A stretch of 41,753 nt of DNA from Thermoanaerobaculia bacterium (GCA_019911795.1 JAIOJS010000239.1:1-41753); one strand, 5' to 3'. Positions 15,875-24,069 are shown, counted from the stretch's first letter. A program made the numbers and translations. The notes: generated by a model not told the origin, from the letters alone.

Positions 15875-16780
15875 CTAGGCCGTGCGACGACGGCGCAGGC
15901 TGACGAAGGCCAGGGCGCCGAGGATCAAGCAGAGGGCCACGAAGCCCACGGTTCCAACCGTCGGAACCTCAATAACTGGAGTTCCAGAACCAACGATCAC
16001 ACCCTCAATAATGAAGGGAAGACCCATCGGATCAGCTCCGACGCCACCGTCAAGAAGCGCTGCAAAGGTGACACCGTTGTCTCCAATTGACTGGAGAGCG
16101 TTTCCGGTCGCCGCAGTGCCATTGATGTTGATCGGAGGTGCCCAGGGACCCGAGGCGAGGCTGCCGTCGGTCTGCCAATCGACCCAGTAGGTTCCTGGAT
16201 CCAAGTGTAGAGGCGAAGCGAGCTGCACGGTATTGGCCATGACGGGGCGATCGGTCGCCACACCGGTCGTAGTCTCGGTCACACGATAGACGTTTGACCA
16301 ACCAGTACTGGTCAGAACGTTGGTCGTGTTGTCACCAAAGATCACCGTGCCTCCTGGAGGCGCGGCATCGTGAATGCGGAAATTGACGGCAGTAATCGTC
16401 GACGTCGTCGACGAACCCGTCTGGTAGGCGAAGAAGGTGAAAGCATCGATGTCCCAGCCGCCCGGGTCGACAATCGTAAAGTCATCGGCAACTCGATTGC
16501 CGTTCAAGACCTGATGGCCGGCGCCTAGTGTATTCAAACCGAGGCTAACGTTTTGCAAGACGGCCTCATCGGCCCCACCGACTCCCGTTCCCGGAGAGTT
16601 CACCAACGGACCGTTGTCGTAGAGGACGGATGGACCCTGAGGAAGGTCGACTGGACCTGCCGTCGCGGGATTGCTGGTGGCAACCTCTCCCGGGTTGAAA
16701 TCTTCCCGCGCCTGGTCAGCGACAGCGGGCCCTACCAGCAGCAAAGCACTCAGCGCCCCGACGATTACTCTAGCCTTCAT
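15875..16780 (-). CDS. Surface protein with IPTL-CTERM-like sorting signal
   Basis: 301 residues, with TGGAGG 6 nt before the ATG. Signal peptide 1-21 (ALSALLLVGPAVA). The mature part is a beta-rich domain: VADDFTIVDPGGWDIDAFTF, then WSNVYRVTE, a pattern seen in secreted proteins with jelly-roll or choice-of-anchor domains. The C-terminus is a tripartite sorting signal at about 272-301: VPTVG, a hydrophobic helix (FVALCLILGALAF), then an Arg cluster (LRRRR). This matches the IPTL-CTERM style (TIGR04174), whose known partner is an exosortase-type protease (XrtH); none lies in this window. It is monocistronic, with its own promoter (16856-16884) and terminator (15820-15858). Confidence 0.85.
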   Translation of the reverse strand: MKARVIVGALSALLLVGPAVADQAREDFNPGEVATSNPATAGPVDLPQGPSVLYDNGPLVNSPGTGVGGADEAVLQNVSLGLNTLGAGHQVLNGNRVADDFTIVDPGGWDIDAFTFFAYQTGSSTTSTITAVNFRIHDAAPPGGTVIFGDNTTNVLTSTGWSNVYRVTETTTGVATDRPVMANTVQLASPLHLDPGTYWVDWQTDGSLASGPWAPPININGTAATGNALQSIGDNGVTFAALLDGGVGADPMGLPFIIEGVIVGSGTPVIEVPTVGTVGFVALCLILGALAFVSLRRRRTA

Positions 16781-16855
16781 GAAAACCTCCAGAATTCTTG
16801 ATCGTAGTCCGACTCGTCCCCTGAACGGGGGTGTGCAAGGTGTACGGAGAATAGA

Positions 16856-16884
16856 ACAGTACCGAGAAGAACCAAGCCTGTCAA
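16856..16884 (-). promoter_or_regulatory. Sigma-70-type promoter of the IPTL-CTERM gene
   Basis: On the minus strand: TTGACA (16884-16879), a 17-bp spacer, TACTGT (16861-16856). The -35 is a perfect match and the -10 fits TAnnnT. It would give a leader of about 70 nt containing a small CCCC/GGGG hairpin (16818-16830). Confidence 0.65.
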
Positions 16885-16890
16885 GAGCCC

Positions 16891-16914
16891 GAACGCTTGA
16901 GCGAACGCTTGAGC
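16891..16914. repeat. Exact 12-bp tandem repeat between divergent promoters
   Basis: GAACGCTTGAGC occurs twice head to tail. It is flanked by GAGCC (16885-16889) and GGCTC (16917-16921), which could pair. It lies just upstream of the minus-strand -35. It may be a regulator site or a simple slippage duplication. The rest of 16781-17108 holds the two divergent promoters and nothing else I can support. Confidence 0.55.
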
Positions 16915-17041
16915 GAGGCTCAGTATCTTCTCCCGCTGCATTCGCTGAAGAGGTGGGCTTCCGACCGAGAGGAGCTACGCTGCCGCCGCGATATTGGCGA
17001 GCCGCTCTGCAGGTCTTCGGAAGAGAGGAGCGGGAGAGAGC

Positions 17042-17091
17042 TTGACAAGTTCATCAGCTCGATCTAGTGTACTAGTTAGCTAGTGCACTAG
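17042..17091 (+). promoter_or_regulatory. Promoter overlapping a YtrA/GntR-type operator
   Basis: TTGACA (17042-17047), 17-bp spacer, TAGTGT (17065-17070). The -10 lies inside an inverted repeat: CTAGTGTACTAG (17064-17075), spacer TTAG, CTAGTGCACTAG (17080-17091), with one mismatch between arms. A regulator bound here would block RNA polymerase. The next gene is a GntR-family regulator, so negative autoregulation of the operon is the natural reading (inference). The ribosome site is GGAG at 17097-17100. Confidence 0.75.
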
Positions 17092-17108
17092 CCCACGGAG
17101 ACTTTCCC

Positions 17109-17498
17109 ATGCTGATCAACATCAACCAAGCCAGCCATCGACCGATCTACCTACAGATCGTCGACGAGGTACGACGAGCCATCGCGGTCGGAACACTGCA
17201 AGCCGAAGACTCCCTGCCCTCGGTTCGGCAGACCGCCGTCGACTTGCGGATCAACCCCAACACCGTGCAGCAGGCCTACCGAGAGCTCGAGCGCGAAGGG
17301 ATCGTTCACGTCCGCCGCGGTCGTGGCACATTTGTCACCGGTCTTCGCGATTCAGCCGACGAGCGCAAGGAGCTCGCTCGCTCGCTCGCAATCACGGCCC
17401 TACAAGAAGCCCAACGTCATGGATTCAATCTCGACGAACTTATCGACGCCCTGCGCTTGGAAGCCGCCGGCGGATCCACCAGAGAGGACCAATCATGA
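17109..17498 (+). CDS. GntR-family transcriptional regulator, YtrA subfamily
   Basis: 129 residues: an N-terminal winged helix-turn-helix (PIYLQIVDEVRRAIAVGTL, LPSVRQTAVDLRINPNTVQQ, then the wing VRRGRGTFV, about 10-77) and only about 50 C-terminal residues, mostly helical. The short C-terminus with no ligand domain is the mark of the YtrA subfamily, which typically represses adjoining ABC-transporter operons. The palindrome over its promoter is the probable binding site. The stop overlaps the next start (ATGA), so the regulator is coupled to the first ATPase gene. The inducing signal is unknown; in studied members, cell-wall-active antibiotics often act. Confidence 0.92.
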   Translation: MLININQASHRPIYLQIVDEVRRAIAVGTLQAEDSLPSVRQTAVDLRINPNTVQQAYRELEREGIVHVRRGRGTFVTGLRDSADERKELARSLAITALQEAQRHGFNLDELIDALRLEAAGGSTREDQS

Positions 17499-18415
17499 TC
17501 TCCGAACTCCACAACCCCTTGGCCGGCGCCGCAGCGGTTTCGACCTCAGCGCTCTGCAAGCGCTACGGCACCCAGATCGCCCTAGACTGTCTCGACCTCA
17601 ACGTCCCCGAGGGAGCGGTCTACATCCTGGTTGGGCCCAACGGCGCCGGCAAGACGACACTCCTCCGCACCCTGCTCGATCTGTGCAGGGCCGACAGCGG
17701 TCAGGCCCAACTGTTCGGTCTCTCCTCGACTCAGGACGGCCCGGCAGTGCGATCGCAGATCGGATACGTTCCTGATAGCCCCGATCTGAGCTTCACCGAC
17801 TACAAGGTGGGCGAACTGTTGCGACACCACTCGGTGTACTTCCCGCAGTGGGATTCCGACTACGCGAAAAGGCTGACTACCTCGCTCGAAGTCAACCTCG
17901 ATTCGCGCTGCTCCACCCTCTCCAAGGGCCAGGTTCGCCGGGTCCAACTCGTTCAGGCCCTCGCCCATCGCCCGGCCCTACTCCTCCTCGACGAACCCAC
18001 CGATGGACTCGACCCGCTGGTTCGCGACCGCGTCATGGGATTGGTTGCCGAACACCTCGACACCTCTCCCACCACCGTCTTGATCTCCACCCACCTCGTT
18101 CACGAGGTCGAGGGCCTCGGCGATCACCTTGGGGTGCTCCGCAACGGGCGTCTGATCGCTCAGTTGGAGCGAAGCGAGTTAGACCGCCGGCTGCTGGTAG
18201 CCCGAGGCGAGGTTTCCGACGGCTGGGATCTAGCTCCCCCATTCCCCGTCCTATCCCATACCCACCGAGGGCGAGAACACGCTTGGACCCTCTGGACCGA
18301 CGGACAGCCTATCGAAGACCGACTCGCGGCAACCGGCATCACGGTTCGGTCCGTCGAATCCCTCACCCTCGAGGGCGCCACTCGCGCCCTACTTGCGATG
18401 GAGACCTCCTCATGA
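17495..18415 (+). CDS. ABC transporter ATP-binding protein (first)
   Basis: 306 residues. Walker A VGPNGAGKTTLL (about 46-57), signature LSKGQ (142-146, with Lys in place of the first Gly of LSGGQ), Walker B ALLLLDEPTDGLDP (about 161-174), and the switch His in LISTHLVHEVEGL (about 197). About 75 C-terminal residues form an accessory domain. It belongs to the ABC-2 type that drives efflux or membrane modification with an integral permease. It starts in an ATGA overlap with the regulator and ends in an ATGA overlap with the permease gene, so it most likely pairs with that permease. The start context AGAGAGGACCAATCATGA nearly repeats at 20416. Confidence 0.93.
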   Translation: MISELHNPLAGAAAVSTSALCKRYGTQIALDCLDLNVPEGAVYILVGPNGAGKTTLLRTLLDLCRADSGQAQLFGLSSTQDGPAVRSQIGYVPDSPDLSFTDYKVGELLRHHSVYFPQWDSDYAKRLTTSLEVNLDSRCSTLSKGQVRRVQLVQALAHRPALLLLDEPTDGLDPLVRDRVMGLVAEHLDTSPTTVLISTHLVHEVEGLGDHLGVLRNGRLIAQLERSELDRRLLVARGEVSDGWDLAPPFPVLSHTHRGREHAWTLWTDGQPIEDRLAATGITVRSVESLTLEGATRALLAMETSS

Positions 18416-19284
18416 CTGAAGCAAGCTTCCCCGCCGTCGAGACTCCCACCTGGACGCCTATCTTCAAGGCCCAGCTTCGCCGTACCCTGGGCGCCCGCCG
18501 GAAGCTCGGCTGGGTCTTCCTCGCAATTATCGTCGCTCAGATCGTTGCCCTGGGTAGCCTCGGCATCGTCTTCGGGCTCCACATCTCCACCGAGGTCAGT
18601 CAGGACACCACCCAAGCGACGGTTTCTCCGTTGAGCCTGGGAAGTCTCGATGAGTTCGATATGGGGGGACGGGTCGATGAAGGACTGGCCGCCGTCTGGC
18701 TCGCTGGAGCGGCTAGCCTTCTCCTCTCCCTCCTCTGGCCGATTCGGGTCTGGGCTGGCGAGCCGGCGTCACGACGTGACTACCACTACGCCATGCCGGT
18801 TCGCCGAAGCCATCATGACCTCACCAGGGTCCTCGCGGGCGGAGTCTGGGTGGCAGTCGTCTCCATCTCCCTCGTTCTGGTCGCAGTACTCACCGCCACC
18901 CTGTTCGACCACACGAGCCTCTTTTCCCGCCTGACGCCCTGGTTCTGGCTCAACCTCTTGATCGCTCCATTGTTGGTCTACACCCTGGCCTCGATCGTCT
19001 ACGTCCGGGCCAGCTCCAGGCCCTCGGCCTGGCTCTGGGGAGGGTTCTGGGCTCTCAGCCTAGTCGTGACGACGGGCGCTGCCGTGGCCCCTGATCTGGC
19101 CAGGACTTTCGCGCGATCGCCGGTCCTCAACCCCATCCGAACGCTCATCGGCCCTCTCTTTGGCGAGATCGCCGCCACGACCGTGACCCAGGGAGGTGAT
19201 CAGATTCTCGGCTGGCTCCTCTGGAGCACAATCTTCCTCGCCGGTCTCTGGATCGCTGCCAGTACGCGTCCCAAACGGCTCTAG
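18412..19284 (+). CDS. ABC transporter permease
   Basis: 290 residues from the ATG at 18412 (overlapping the ATPase stop). The frame stays open far upstream, but only by chance inside the ATPase gene. A cytoplasmic N-terminus (PIFKAQLRRTLGARRKLGW) leads into about six membrane segments, for example VFLAIIVAQIVALGSLGIVF, LAGAASLLLSLLWPIRVW, WVAVVSISLVLVAVLTATL, LLIAPLLVYTLASIVYV, GFWALSLVVTTGAAV and GWLLWSTIFLAGLWIAA. There is a large external loop after the first. No sequence motif identifies the cargo. With the preceding ATPase it would form half of an ABC-2-like exporter. Confidence 0.85.
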   Translation: MTEASFPAVETPTWTPIFKAQLRRTLGARRKLGWVFLAIIVAQIVALGSLGIVFGLHISTEVSQDTTQATVSPLSLGSLDEFDMGGRVDEGLAAVWLAGAASLLLSLLWPIRVWAGEPASRRDYHYAMPVRRSHHDLTRVLAGGVWVAVVSISLVLVAVLTATLFDHTSLFSRLTPWFWLNLLIAPLLVYTLASIVYVRASSRPSAWLWGGFWALSLVVTTGAAVAPDLARTFARSPVLNPIRTLIGPLFGEIAATTVTQGGDQILGWLLWSTIFLAGLWIAASTRPKRL

Positions 19285-19294
19285 CCGCGACGAG

Positions 19295-19414
19295 GGAGAG
19301 GATCAGGCGCCGGGCCATCCTCTCCTACTCGCCCAACAGCCACGCCGAGATGGTTTCACGAGCCATCTCCCAAGCAGCACCCTCAGGCCTTAACACTGAC
19401 CGTCCATTGCGGTC
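19295..19414 (+). promoter_or_regulatory. Three consecutive hairpins in the operon's only intergenic gap
   Basis: Hairpin 1: GGAGAGGAT (19295-19303) with ATCCTCTCC (19317-19325), 13-nt loop. Hairpin 2: GAGATGG (19347-19353) with CCATCTC (19363-19369), 9-nt loop. Hairpin 3: GACCG (19398-19402) with CGGTC (19410-19414), just before the AAGGAG ribosome site of the second ATPase. No T-run follows any of them. They could stabilise or process the mRNA, so that the two halves of the operon are expressed at different levels. All other junctions in this operon overlap. Confidence 0.45.
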
Positions 19415-19428
19415 TACAAGGAGAAGCT

Positions 19429-20433
19429 ATGTCCGACAAGACCCTAAGAATTCGGGAGTTGACCAAGATCTACCCCGGCCCCGTCACCGCCCTGAACGGG
19501 ATCGATCTCACCATTGGACCGGGAATGTTCGGCCTCCTCGGTCCCAATGGCGCCGGTAAGACGACGCTGATGCGAATCCTCGCTGGACTGCTCGAACCGA
19601 CCACGGGGTCCATCAGTCTCTTTGGCGAAGACATCGTCGCCGATCCCATGAAGGTCCGCCGTCGACTCGGCTACCTGCCTCAGGAGTTCGGCTTCTATCC
19701 CCACCTGAGCGGAAAGAAGATGTTACAGCACCTCCTACGCCTCAAGGGGGTCGAAGCCACTGGACGGAGCCTCGACCAGCTCACGGACGAACTCCTCCAT
19801 CGGGTCAACCTGACCCAAGCCGCGGACAAGAAGGTCTCCACCTATTCGGGCGGCATGCGCCAGCGCCTCGGAATCGCCCAAGCGATCGCCGGCGACCCGG
19901 CACTGATCATCATCGACGAGCCCACCGCCGGTCTCGATCCGGAGGAGCGGCACCGGTTCTTCCGCCTACTCGCCGAACTCGCCGAGGACCGGATCGTATT
20001 GCTCTCTACCCACATCGTCGACGATGTCTCGGTGCTCTGCCCCCGCCTGGCCATCATCCGCAATGGCTTCCTCCTGGCAGCGACCACTCCGAGTGAAGCT
20101 CGCGCCTCGGTCGAGGGACGGATCTTCGAGGCCAGCGTTCAGCGGAGCGACTTGGCCGAGCTGTACAAGATCCATCAAGTAACCCAGAGTCTGCTGGTCG
20201 AGGGCCGCATGAGGGTCCGTATCCTGGAACGATCGGGGCACGCACCAGCCGGGTTCTCCCCGGTACAGGCCACCCTCGAGGATGCCTACTTGGTTCACGT
20301 GACCTCCGACACTCTCGACGCGCTACAGGAAGTACCTCGGGAACTGCCCCTCTATACATCGGCGAAACCAGCGTCATTCTCCGGCAGTCCCAACGCCGCA
20401 CCCGTCGAGACTTCGAGAGGGGACCAATCATGA
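19429..20433 (+). CDS. ABC transporter ATP-binding protein (second)
   Basis: 334 residues with an AAGGAG site before the ATG. Walker A LLGPNGAGKTTLM (about 36-48), Q-loop in LPQEFGFYPHLSG, signature YSGGMRQRLGIAQA (139-152), Walker B ALIIIDEPTAGLDPEE (about 158-173), switch His in LLSTHIVDDV. The C-terminal about 110 residues are accessory. It is closer to canonical NatA/DrrA-type ATPases than the first ATPase, which has LSKGQ. It overlaps the start of the permease/peptidase fusion (ATGA at 20430-20433) and so most likely powers that protein. Confidence 0.93.
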   Translation: MSDKTLRIRELTKIYPGPVTALNGIDLTIGPGMFGLLGPNGAGKTTLMRILAGLLEPTTGSISLFGEDIVADPMKVRRRLGYLPQEFGFYPHLSGKKMLQHLLRLKGVEATGRSLDQLTDELLHRVNLTQAADKKVSTYSGGMRQRLGIAQAIAGDPALIIIDEPTAGLDPEERHRFFRLLAELAEDRIVLLSTHIVDDVSVLCPRLAIIRNGFLLAATTPSEARASVEGRIFEASVQRSDLAELYKIHQVTQSLLVEGRMRVRILERSGHAPAGFSPVQATLEDAYLVHVTSDTLDALQEVPRELPLYTSAKPASFSGSPNAAPVETSRGDQS

Positions 20434-23400
20434 GCATCGCCCGCCTGCGGGTCATCTTTCTCGACAACCTGTTCCGAACCCTCAAACAGCCCATGCTTTG
20501 GACTCTCTTCGCGGTCACCACCTTTCTCGCCTGGGGGCTCTCGACCGGCGACACGAAGATCGGGACCGGTTCCGCCACCGTCGGTGGACACCACGCCTGG
20601 ATCACGTCCGAGTTCAGCAACGCCTTCATCTTCTGCATCGTCGCTTCCAACCTCTACGCCTTTTTCATTTCGGTCTCCGCCGGGTTGGCGGTGATTCGTG
20701 ACCAAGAGAGCAAGGTCGAGGAGCTGCTCCACACCACCCGTCTACGCACTAGCGAATACGTGTGGGGCAAGGCTCTCTCCATCCTTGCCGCCTTTGGCGT
20801 CGTGCTGGCTCTCAATGTGCTGGTGACGATCTTGTTCAATCACGTCGTACCCAACCCGGCGGCGGCCGATATTCGAGGACCCTTCCACGTCTTGGCCTAC
20901 CTGCGTCCGGCCATGCTCTTTGCCCTCCCGACGATGGCGTTCTTCGGTGGGTTGACGTTCTATGTCGGAGCTCGTCTCCGCAAACCCGCCTTCGCCTTTC
21001 TGGCTCCCCTAGCTATCTCCTCGCTCTCGTTTACCTTCCTTTGGGAGTGGACTCCCACCTGGCTGGACCCACGGATCGACAAGCTACTGATGGTCCTCGA
21101 CCCCAGCGCCTACCGCTGGCTCAATGAGACCTGGCTCAAACTCGATCGCGGCGCTGAGTTCTACAACACCGCCACCGTCGGCCTCGACGCGGTCTTCCTT
21201 GCCAATCGGTTCCTTTTCCTGGGTCTCGGGGCCCTCGGCATCGTTCTGGCTCAGCGACACATCCACGGGGTTTCCGACCGCTCCGGCCAGTCCTGGCTCA
21301 CGCGGCTTCGCCAACGAGTGTGGAGGCGCAGGTCCAAGACATCCGCCGTCGCCGCTGAATCGAGCGGGACAAGCTCGACCTTCATCTCTGACCTCGCCAT
21401 GCGGCAACGACCCGTCTCCTACCCACGTCAGGTCTTCCAGTTCGCCAGGGCTGAGCTGCGGTCGGTCCTCAGCTCTCCCGCCCTCTATCTCTTCTGGTTC
21501 TTCGTCATGCTGCAGTCGGTCACCAACAGCGCGCTTACGCGCGGGCCGTTTCAAACCAGAGTCTTGATGACTTCCGGTCAACATGCGGCGGGAGCCTTCA
21601 ACACTCTTTCACTGCTGATCTGCTTCCTGCTGCTCTTCTTCACGGTCGATGCGCTCGAGCGCGAACGTGCGACCGGCATACTCTCGATCGTCGGATCGGC
21701 TCCCCATCCGACGAGTGCACTCATCCTCGGCAAGAACCTCGCGATGAATCTCCTCGCCGGACTCATCCTGCTGGCCTCATTCTTCGCCGGCTCGTTTGTC
21801 GTCGCTTCCGAGAGCCAGCTCACGCCCCAGATCGGCCCCTACCTGATGATCTGGGGCCTCCTCATGATCCCAACCTTTCTTCTTTGGACAGCCCTCCTGT
21901 CCGCGATCTACGCCATCACCAACAGCCGCTATCAGACTCTGGGGATGGGCCTTGGACTCATCTCCTGGACCCTGTACGAGGTCCTCAGCGGCGGTATCAG
22001 TTGGCTGGGCAACTGGATGCTGTGGAGTGGCCCCATCTGGAGCGACCTCGGAGCCCTCGAGCTCGATCGCCAGGCGATACTCCTCAATCGGCTCCTGGTC
22101 TTGGCCCTGGCGGGAGGCCTACTCGCCTTGGCCGCTCACATTTCACGCCGCCGAGACCTCGACGCCACCCAGATCATTCAGCGGCTCAACCCTCGCTTCG
22201 TCATGCTCCAGGTCAAGCGGCTCTCACCCGCCATCGCGGTCCCAGCCCTGGTGGCAATTCCGCTCTGGTTCGCCGTCGTCGGGGCCAACAACGGAGAGGC
22301 CGCGAAGTCAGACGCTCACAAATACTGGAAGCAAAACTACGCCACCTGGAAGGATGCTCCACAGCCATCGATTGCGTCGGTGGACGTCGACCTCTGGCTC
22401 GACCCCGCAGAGAGCTCCTTCCGTACCAAGGGATCGTTCGAACTACTCAATCACCACGACGAGGCGCTCGACCGCTTCGCTCTCTCGGGGGGAAGCCGCT
22501 GGCGCGATCTCTCCTGGACCCTCAATGGTCAGAAGGTCGAACCCCAAAACCGCTCCCAACTCTATGTCTTCACCGTCGACGGTGGCCTACCCCCCGGACA
22601 GAGAGTCACGGTTGGCTTCGAATTTGAAGGCAATCGCCCTGACGGCATCAGCAAGAACGGCGGGAGTACGGCGGAGTTCATTCTCCCCAGCGGCGTGGTT
22701 CTCACCAACTTCATCCCCACTTTCGTGCCCACCGTCGGCTTCAGCGAAGAGCGCGGAGTCGACGAGGACAACGCGATGGATCCACCCGACTACGCAGCGG
22801 ACATCTACCAGAAGGAGTTGGCACCCGCCTTCGCCAGTGCACGCCCCTACCCTGTGAAGATTCGAATCGACACTCCCGAAGAGTTTCTTTCCAACAGCGT
22901 CGGTGTGCTCGAAAGCGAAGTGATCGAGAACGGCCGTCGCCAGAGAGTCTGGATCACCGACCACCCAGTGCGGATGTTCAACGTGGTTGCCAACCGCTGG
23001 GCTGTCCACAAGGGTGAAGAGACCGAGATCTACTACCACCCGGAGCACGACCGCAACATCGAAGCGATGTCCCGCGCCCTCGATGCCTCCCGCAAGTACT
23101 ACTCGGAGTGGTTTGCCCCCTACCCCTGGAAGGAGCTAAAACTCAGTGAGTTCCCTGCCTACGCAACCTACGCCCAAGGCTTCCCCACCAACATCACCTT
23201 CTCGGAGAACATCGGTTTCCTCACCCAGGCTGACGAACGGACCAACGCCGTCCTGCTCGTCACCGCCCACGAAGCGGCTCACCAGTGGTGGGGCAACCTC
23301 TTGACTCCCGGCAAGGGTCCCGGCGGCAACATCCTCTCCGAAGGCATGGCCCACTTCTCCACCTTGATGCTCTTCGAAGAGCTCGAGGGTTCAGGACAGC

Positions 23401-24041
23401 GGATGGAACTCGCCAAACGCTTCGAAGAGGCCTACGGCAACCAGCGCCGCAAGGACGCCGAACGACCCCTGGTGAAGACCGATGGCAGCCAACCCGGAGA
23501 TACCGTGGTCACCTACAACAAGGGCGGATTGGTCGCCTGGATGCTTCTCGAGCACCTGGGCCGGGAGCAGATGCTGGCCGGACTCCAAGAGTTCATCCAG
23601 AAATACGTCAATGGACCGGACTACCCGCTCCTGGAGGATCTCATCGCGACCCTCCGCCCCCATGCCGCGGACCCGGAGGCCTTCGACGCCCTTGTCGACC
23701 AGTGGTTCTTCGAGGTCGTGGTACCGGAGTATCGCTTCACCGAAGCTCGGTCTCGCGGAGCGCACGGCCAATGGACCACCACCGCAGTTCTCACCAATCA
23801 CGGGACCGGCCGAATAGAGATCGAAGTGGCCGCTGTCGCCGGGGAACGCTTTCCAGGCGACAGAAAGAAGGATTCGGGAAAAACTTCGGAGTACCAGGAT
23901 GCTCGAACCTCCATTGCGCTCGGAAGCGGCGAGAGCGGGGAGATCCGAGTTGTTTCGGACTTCGAGCCCGAAAGGCTCGTGGTAGACCCTGATGTGCGGG
24001 TCCTGATGCTGTGGCGCAAGCAGAGTGAGCTCACTCTGTAG
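20430..24041 (+). CDS. ABC permease fused to M1-family peptidase
   Basis: 1203 residues. The N-terminal half (about 1-620) holds about twelve membrane segments in two sets, each with the ABC-2 pattern 'RDQESKVEELLHTTRLRTSEY' (shortened here in meaning: a charged cytosolic loop before paired helices) and its partner ERERATGILSIVGSAP. The C-terminal half is an extracytoplasmic M1 domain: zinc motif H947-E-A-A-H951 followed by W-W-G, third ligand E971 (HExxH-x19-E), and catalytic Tyr1029 in VTYNKGG. The exopeptidase GxMEN motif is replaced by FPTNITFSE (918-926). That replacement and the extra spacer residue also occur, as I recall, in other permease/M1 fusions, so they are family traits and not damage. 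The likely job is coupling of transport with cleavage of a peptide at the membrane. It closes the YtrA-controlled operon. Confidence 0.9.
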   Translation: MSIARLRVIFLDNLFRTLKQPMLWTLFAVTTFLAWGLSTGDTKIGTGSATVGGHHAWITSEFSNAFIFCIVASNLYAFFISVSAGLAVIRDQESKVEELLHTTRLRTSEYVWGKALSILAAFGVVLALNVLVTILFNHVVPNPAAADIRGPFHVLAYLRPAMLFALPTMAFFGGLTFYVGARLRKPAFAFLAPLAISSLSFTFLWEWTPTWLDPRIDKLLMVLDPSAYRWLNETWLKLDRGAEFYNTATVGLDAVFLANRFLFLGLGALGIVLAQRHIHGVSDRSGQSWLTRLRQRVWRRRSKTSAVAAESSGTSSTFISDLAMRQRPVSYPRQVFQFARAELRSVLSSPALYLFWFFVMLQSVTNSALTRGPFQTRVLMTSGQHAAGAFNTLSLLICFLLLFFTVDALERERATGILSIVGSAPHPTSALILGKNLAMNLLAGLILLASFFAGSFVVASESQLTPQIGPYLMIWGLLMIPTFLLWTALLSAIYAITNSRYQTLGMGLGLISWTLYEVLSGGISWLGNWMLWSGPIWSDLGALELDRQAILLNRLLVLALAGGLLALAAHISRRRDLDATQIIQRLNPRFVMLQVKRLSPAIAVPALVAIPLWFAVVGANNGEAAKSDAHKYWKQNYATWKDAPQPSIASVDVDLWLDPAESSFRTKGSFELLNHHDEALDRFALSGGSRWRDLSWTLNGQKVEPQNRSQLYVFTVDGGLPPGQRVTVGFEFEGNRPDGISKNGGSTAEFILPSGVVLTNFIPTFVPTVGFSEERGVDEDNAMDPPDYAADIYQKELAPAFASARPYPVKIRIDTPEEFLSNSVGVLESEVIENGRRQRVWITDHPVRMFNVVANRWAVHKGEETEIYYHPEHDRNIEAMSRALDASRKYYSEWFAPYPWKELKLSEFPAYATYAQGFPTNITFSENIGFLTQADERTNAVLLVTAHEAAHQWWGNLLTPGKGPGGNILSEGMAHFSTLMLFEELEGSGQRMELAKRFEEAYGNQRRKDAERPLVKTDGSQPGDTVVTYNKGGLVAWMLLEHLGREQMLAGLQEFIQKYVNGPDYPLLEDLIATLRPHAADPEAFDALVDQWFFEVVVPEYRFTEARSRGAHGQWTTTAVLTNHGTGRIEIEVAAVAGERFPGDRKKDSGKTSEYQDARTSIALGSGESGEIRVVSDFEPERLVVDPDVRVLMLWRKQSELTL
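24021..24038. repeat. Perfect 18-bp palindrome at the end of the M1-fusion gene
   Basis: CAGAGTGAGCTCACTCTG reads the same on both strands and encodes the last six residues (QSELTL) just before the TAG. It may be a protein-binding site or, with a small loop, an mRNA 3'-end hairpin. Confidence 0.6.
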
Positions 24042-24051
24042 GAGTCACCAC

Positions 24052-24069
24052 GACCCGATGACGCGGGTC
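24052..24069 (+). terminator. Possible terminator hairpin after the ABC operon
   Basis: GACCCG (24052-24057), loop ATGACG, CGGGTC (24064-24069), eleven bases after the operon's stop codon. It lacks a T-run. Together with the palindrome just upstream it may end or protect the transcript. The rest of 24070-24238 shows nothing I can support. Confidence 0.35.

Noticed and set aside
17848..18411. In-frame extension of the permease upstream of its ATG
   Set aside because: This part overlaps the ATPase gene in another frame and encodes Arg/Pro-rich sequence; the ATGA junction marks the real start.
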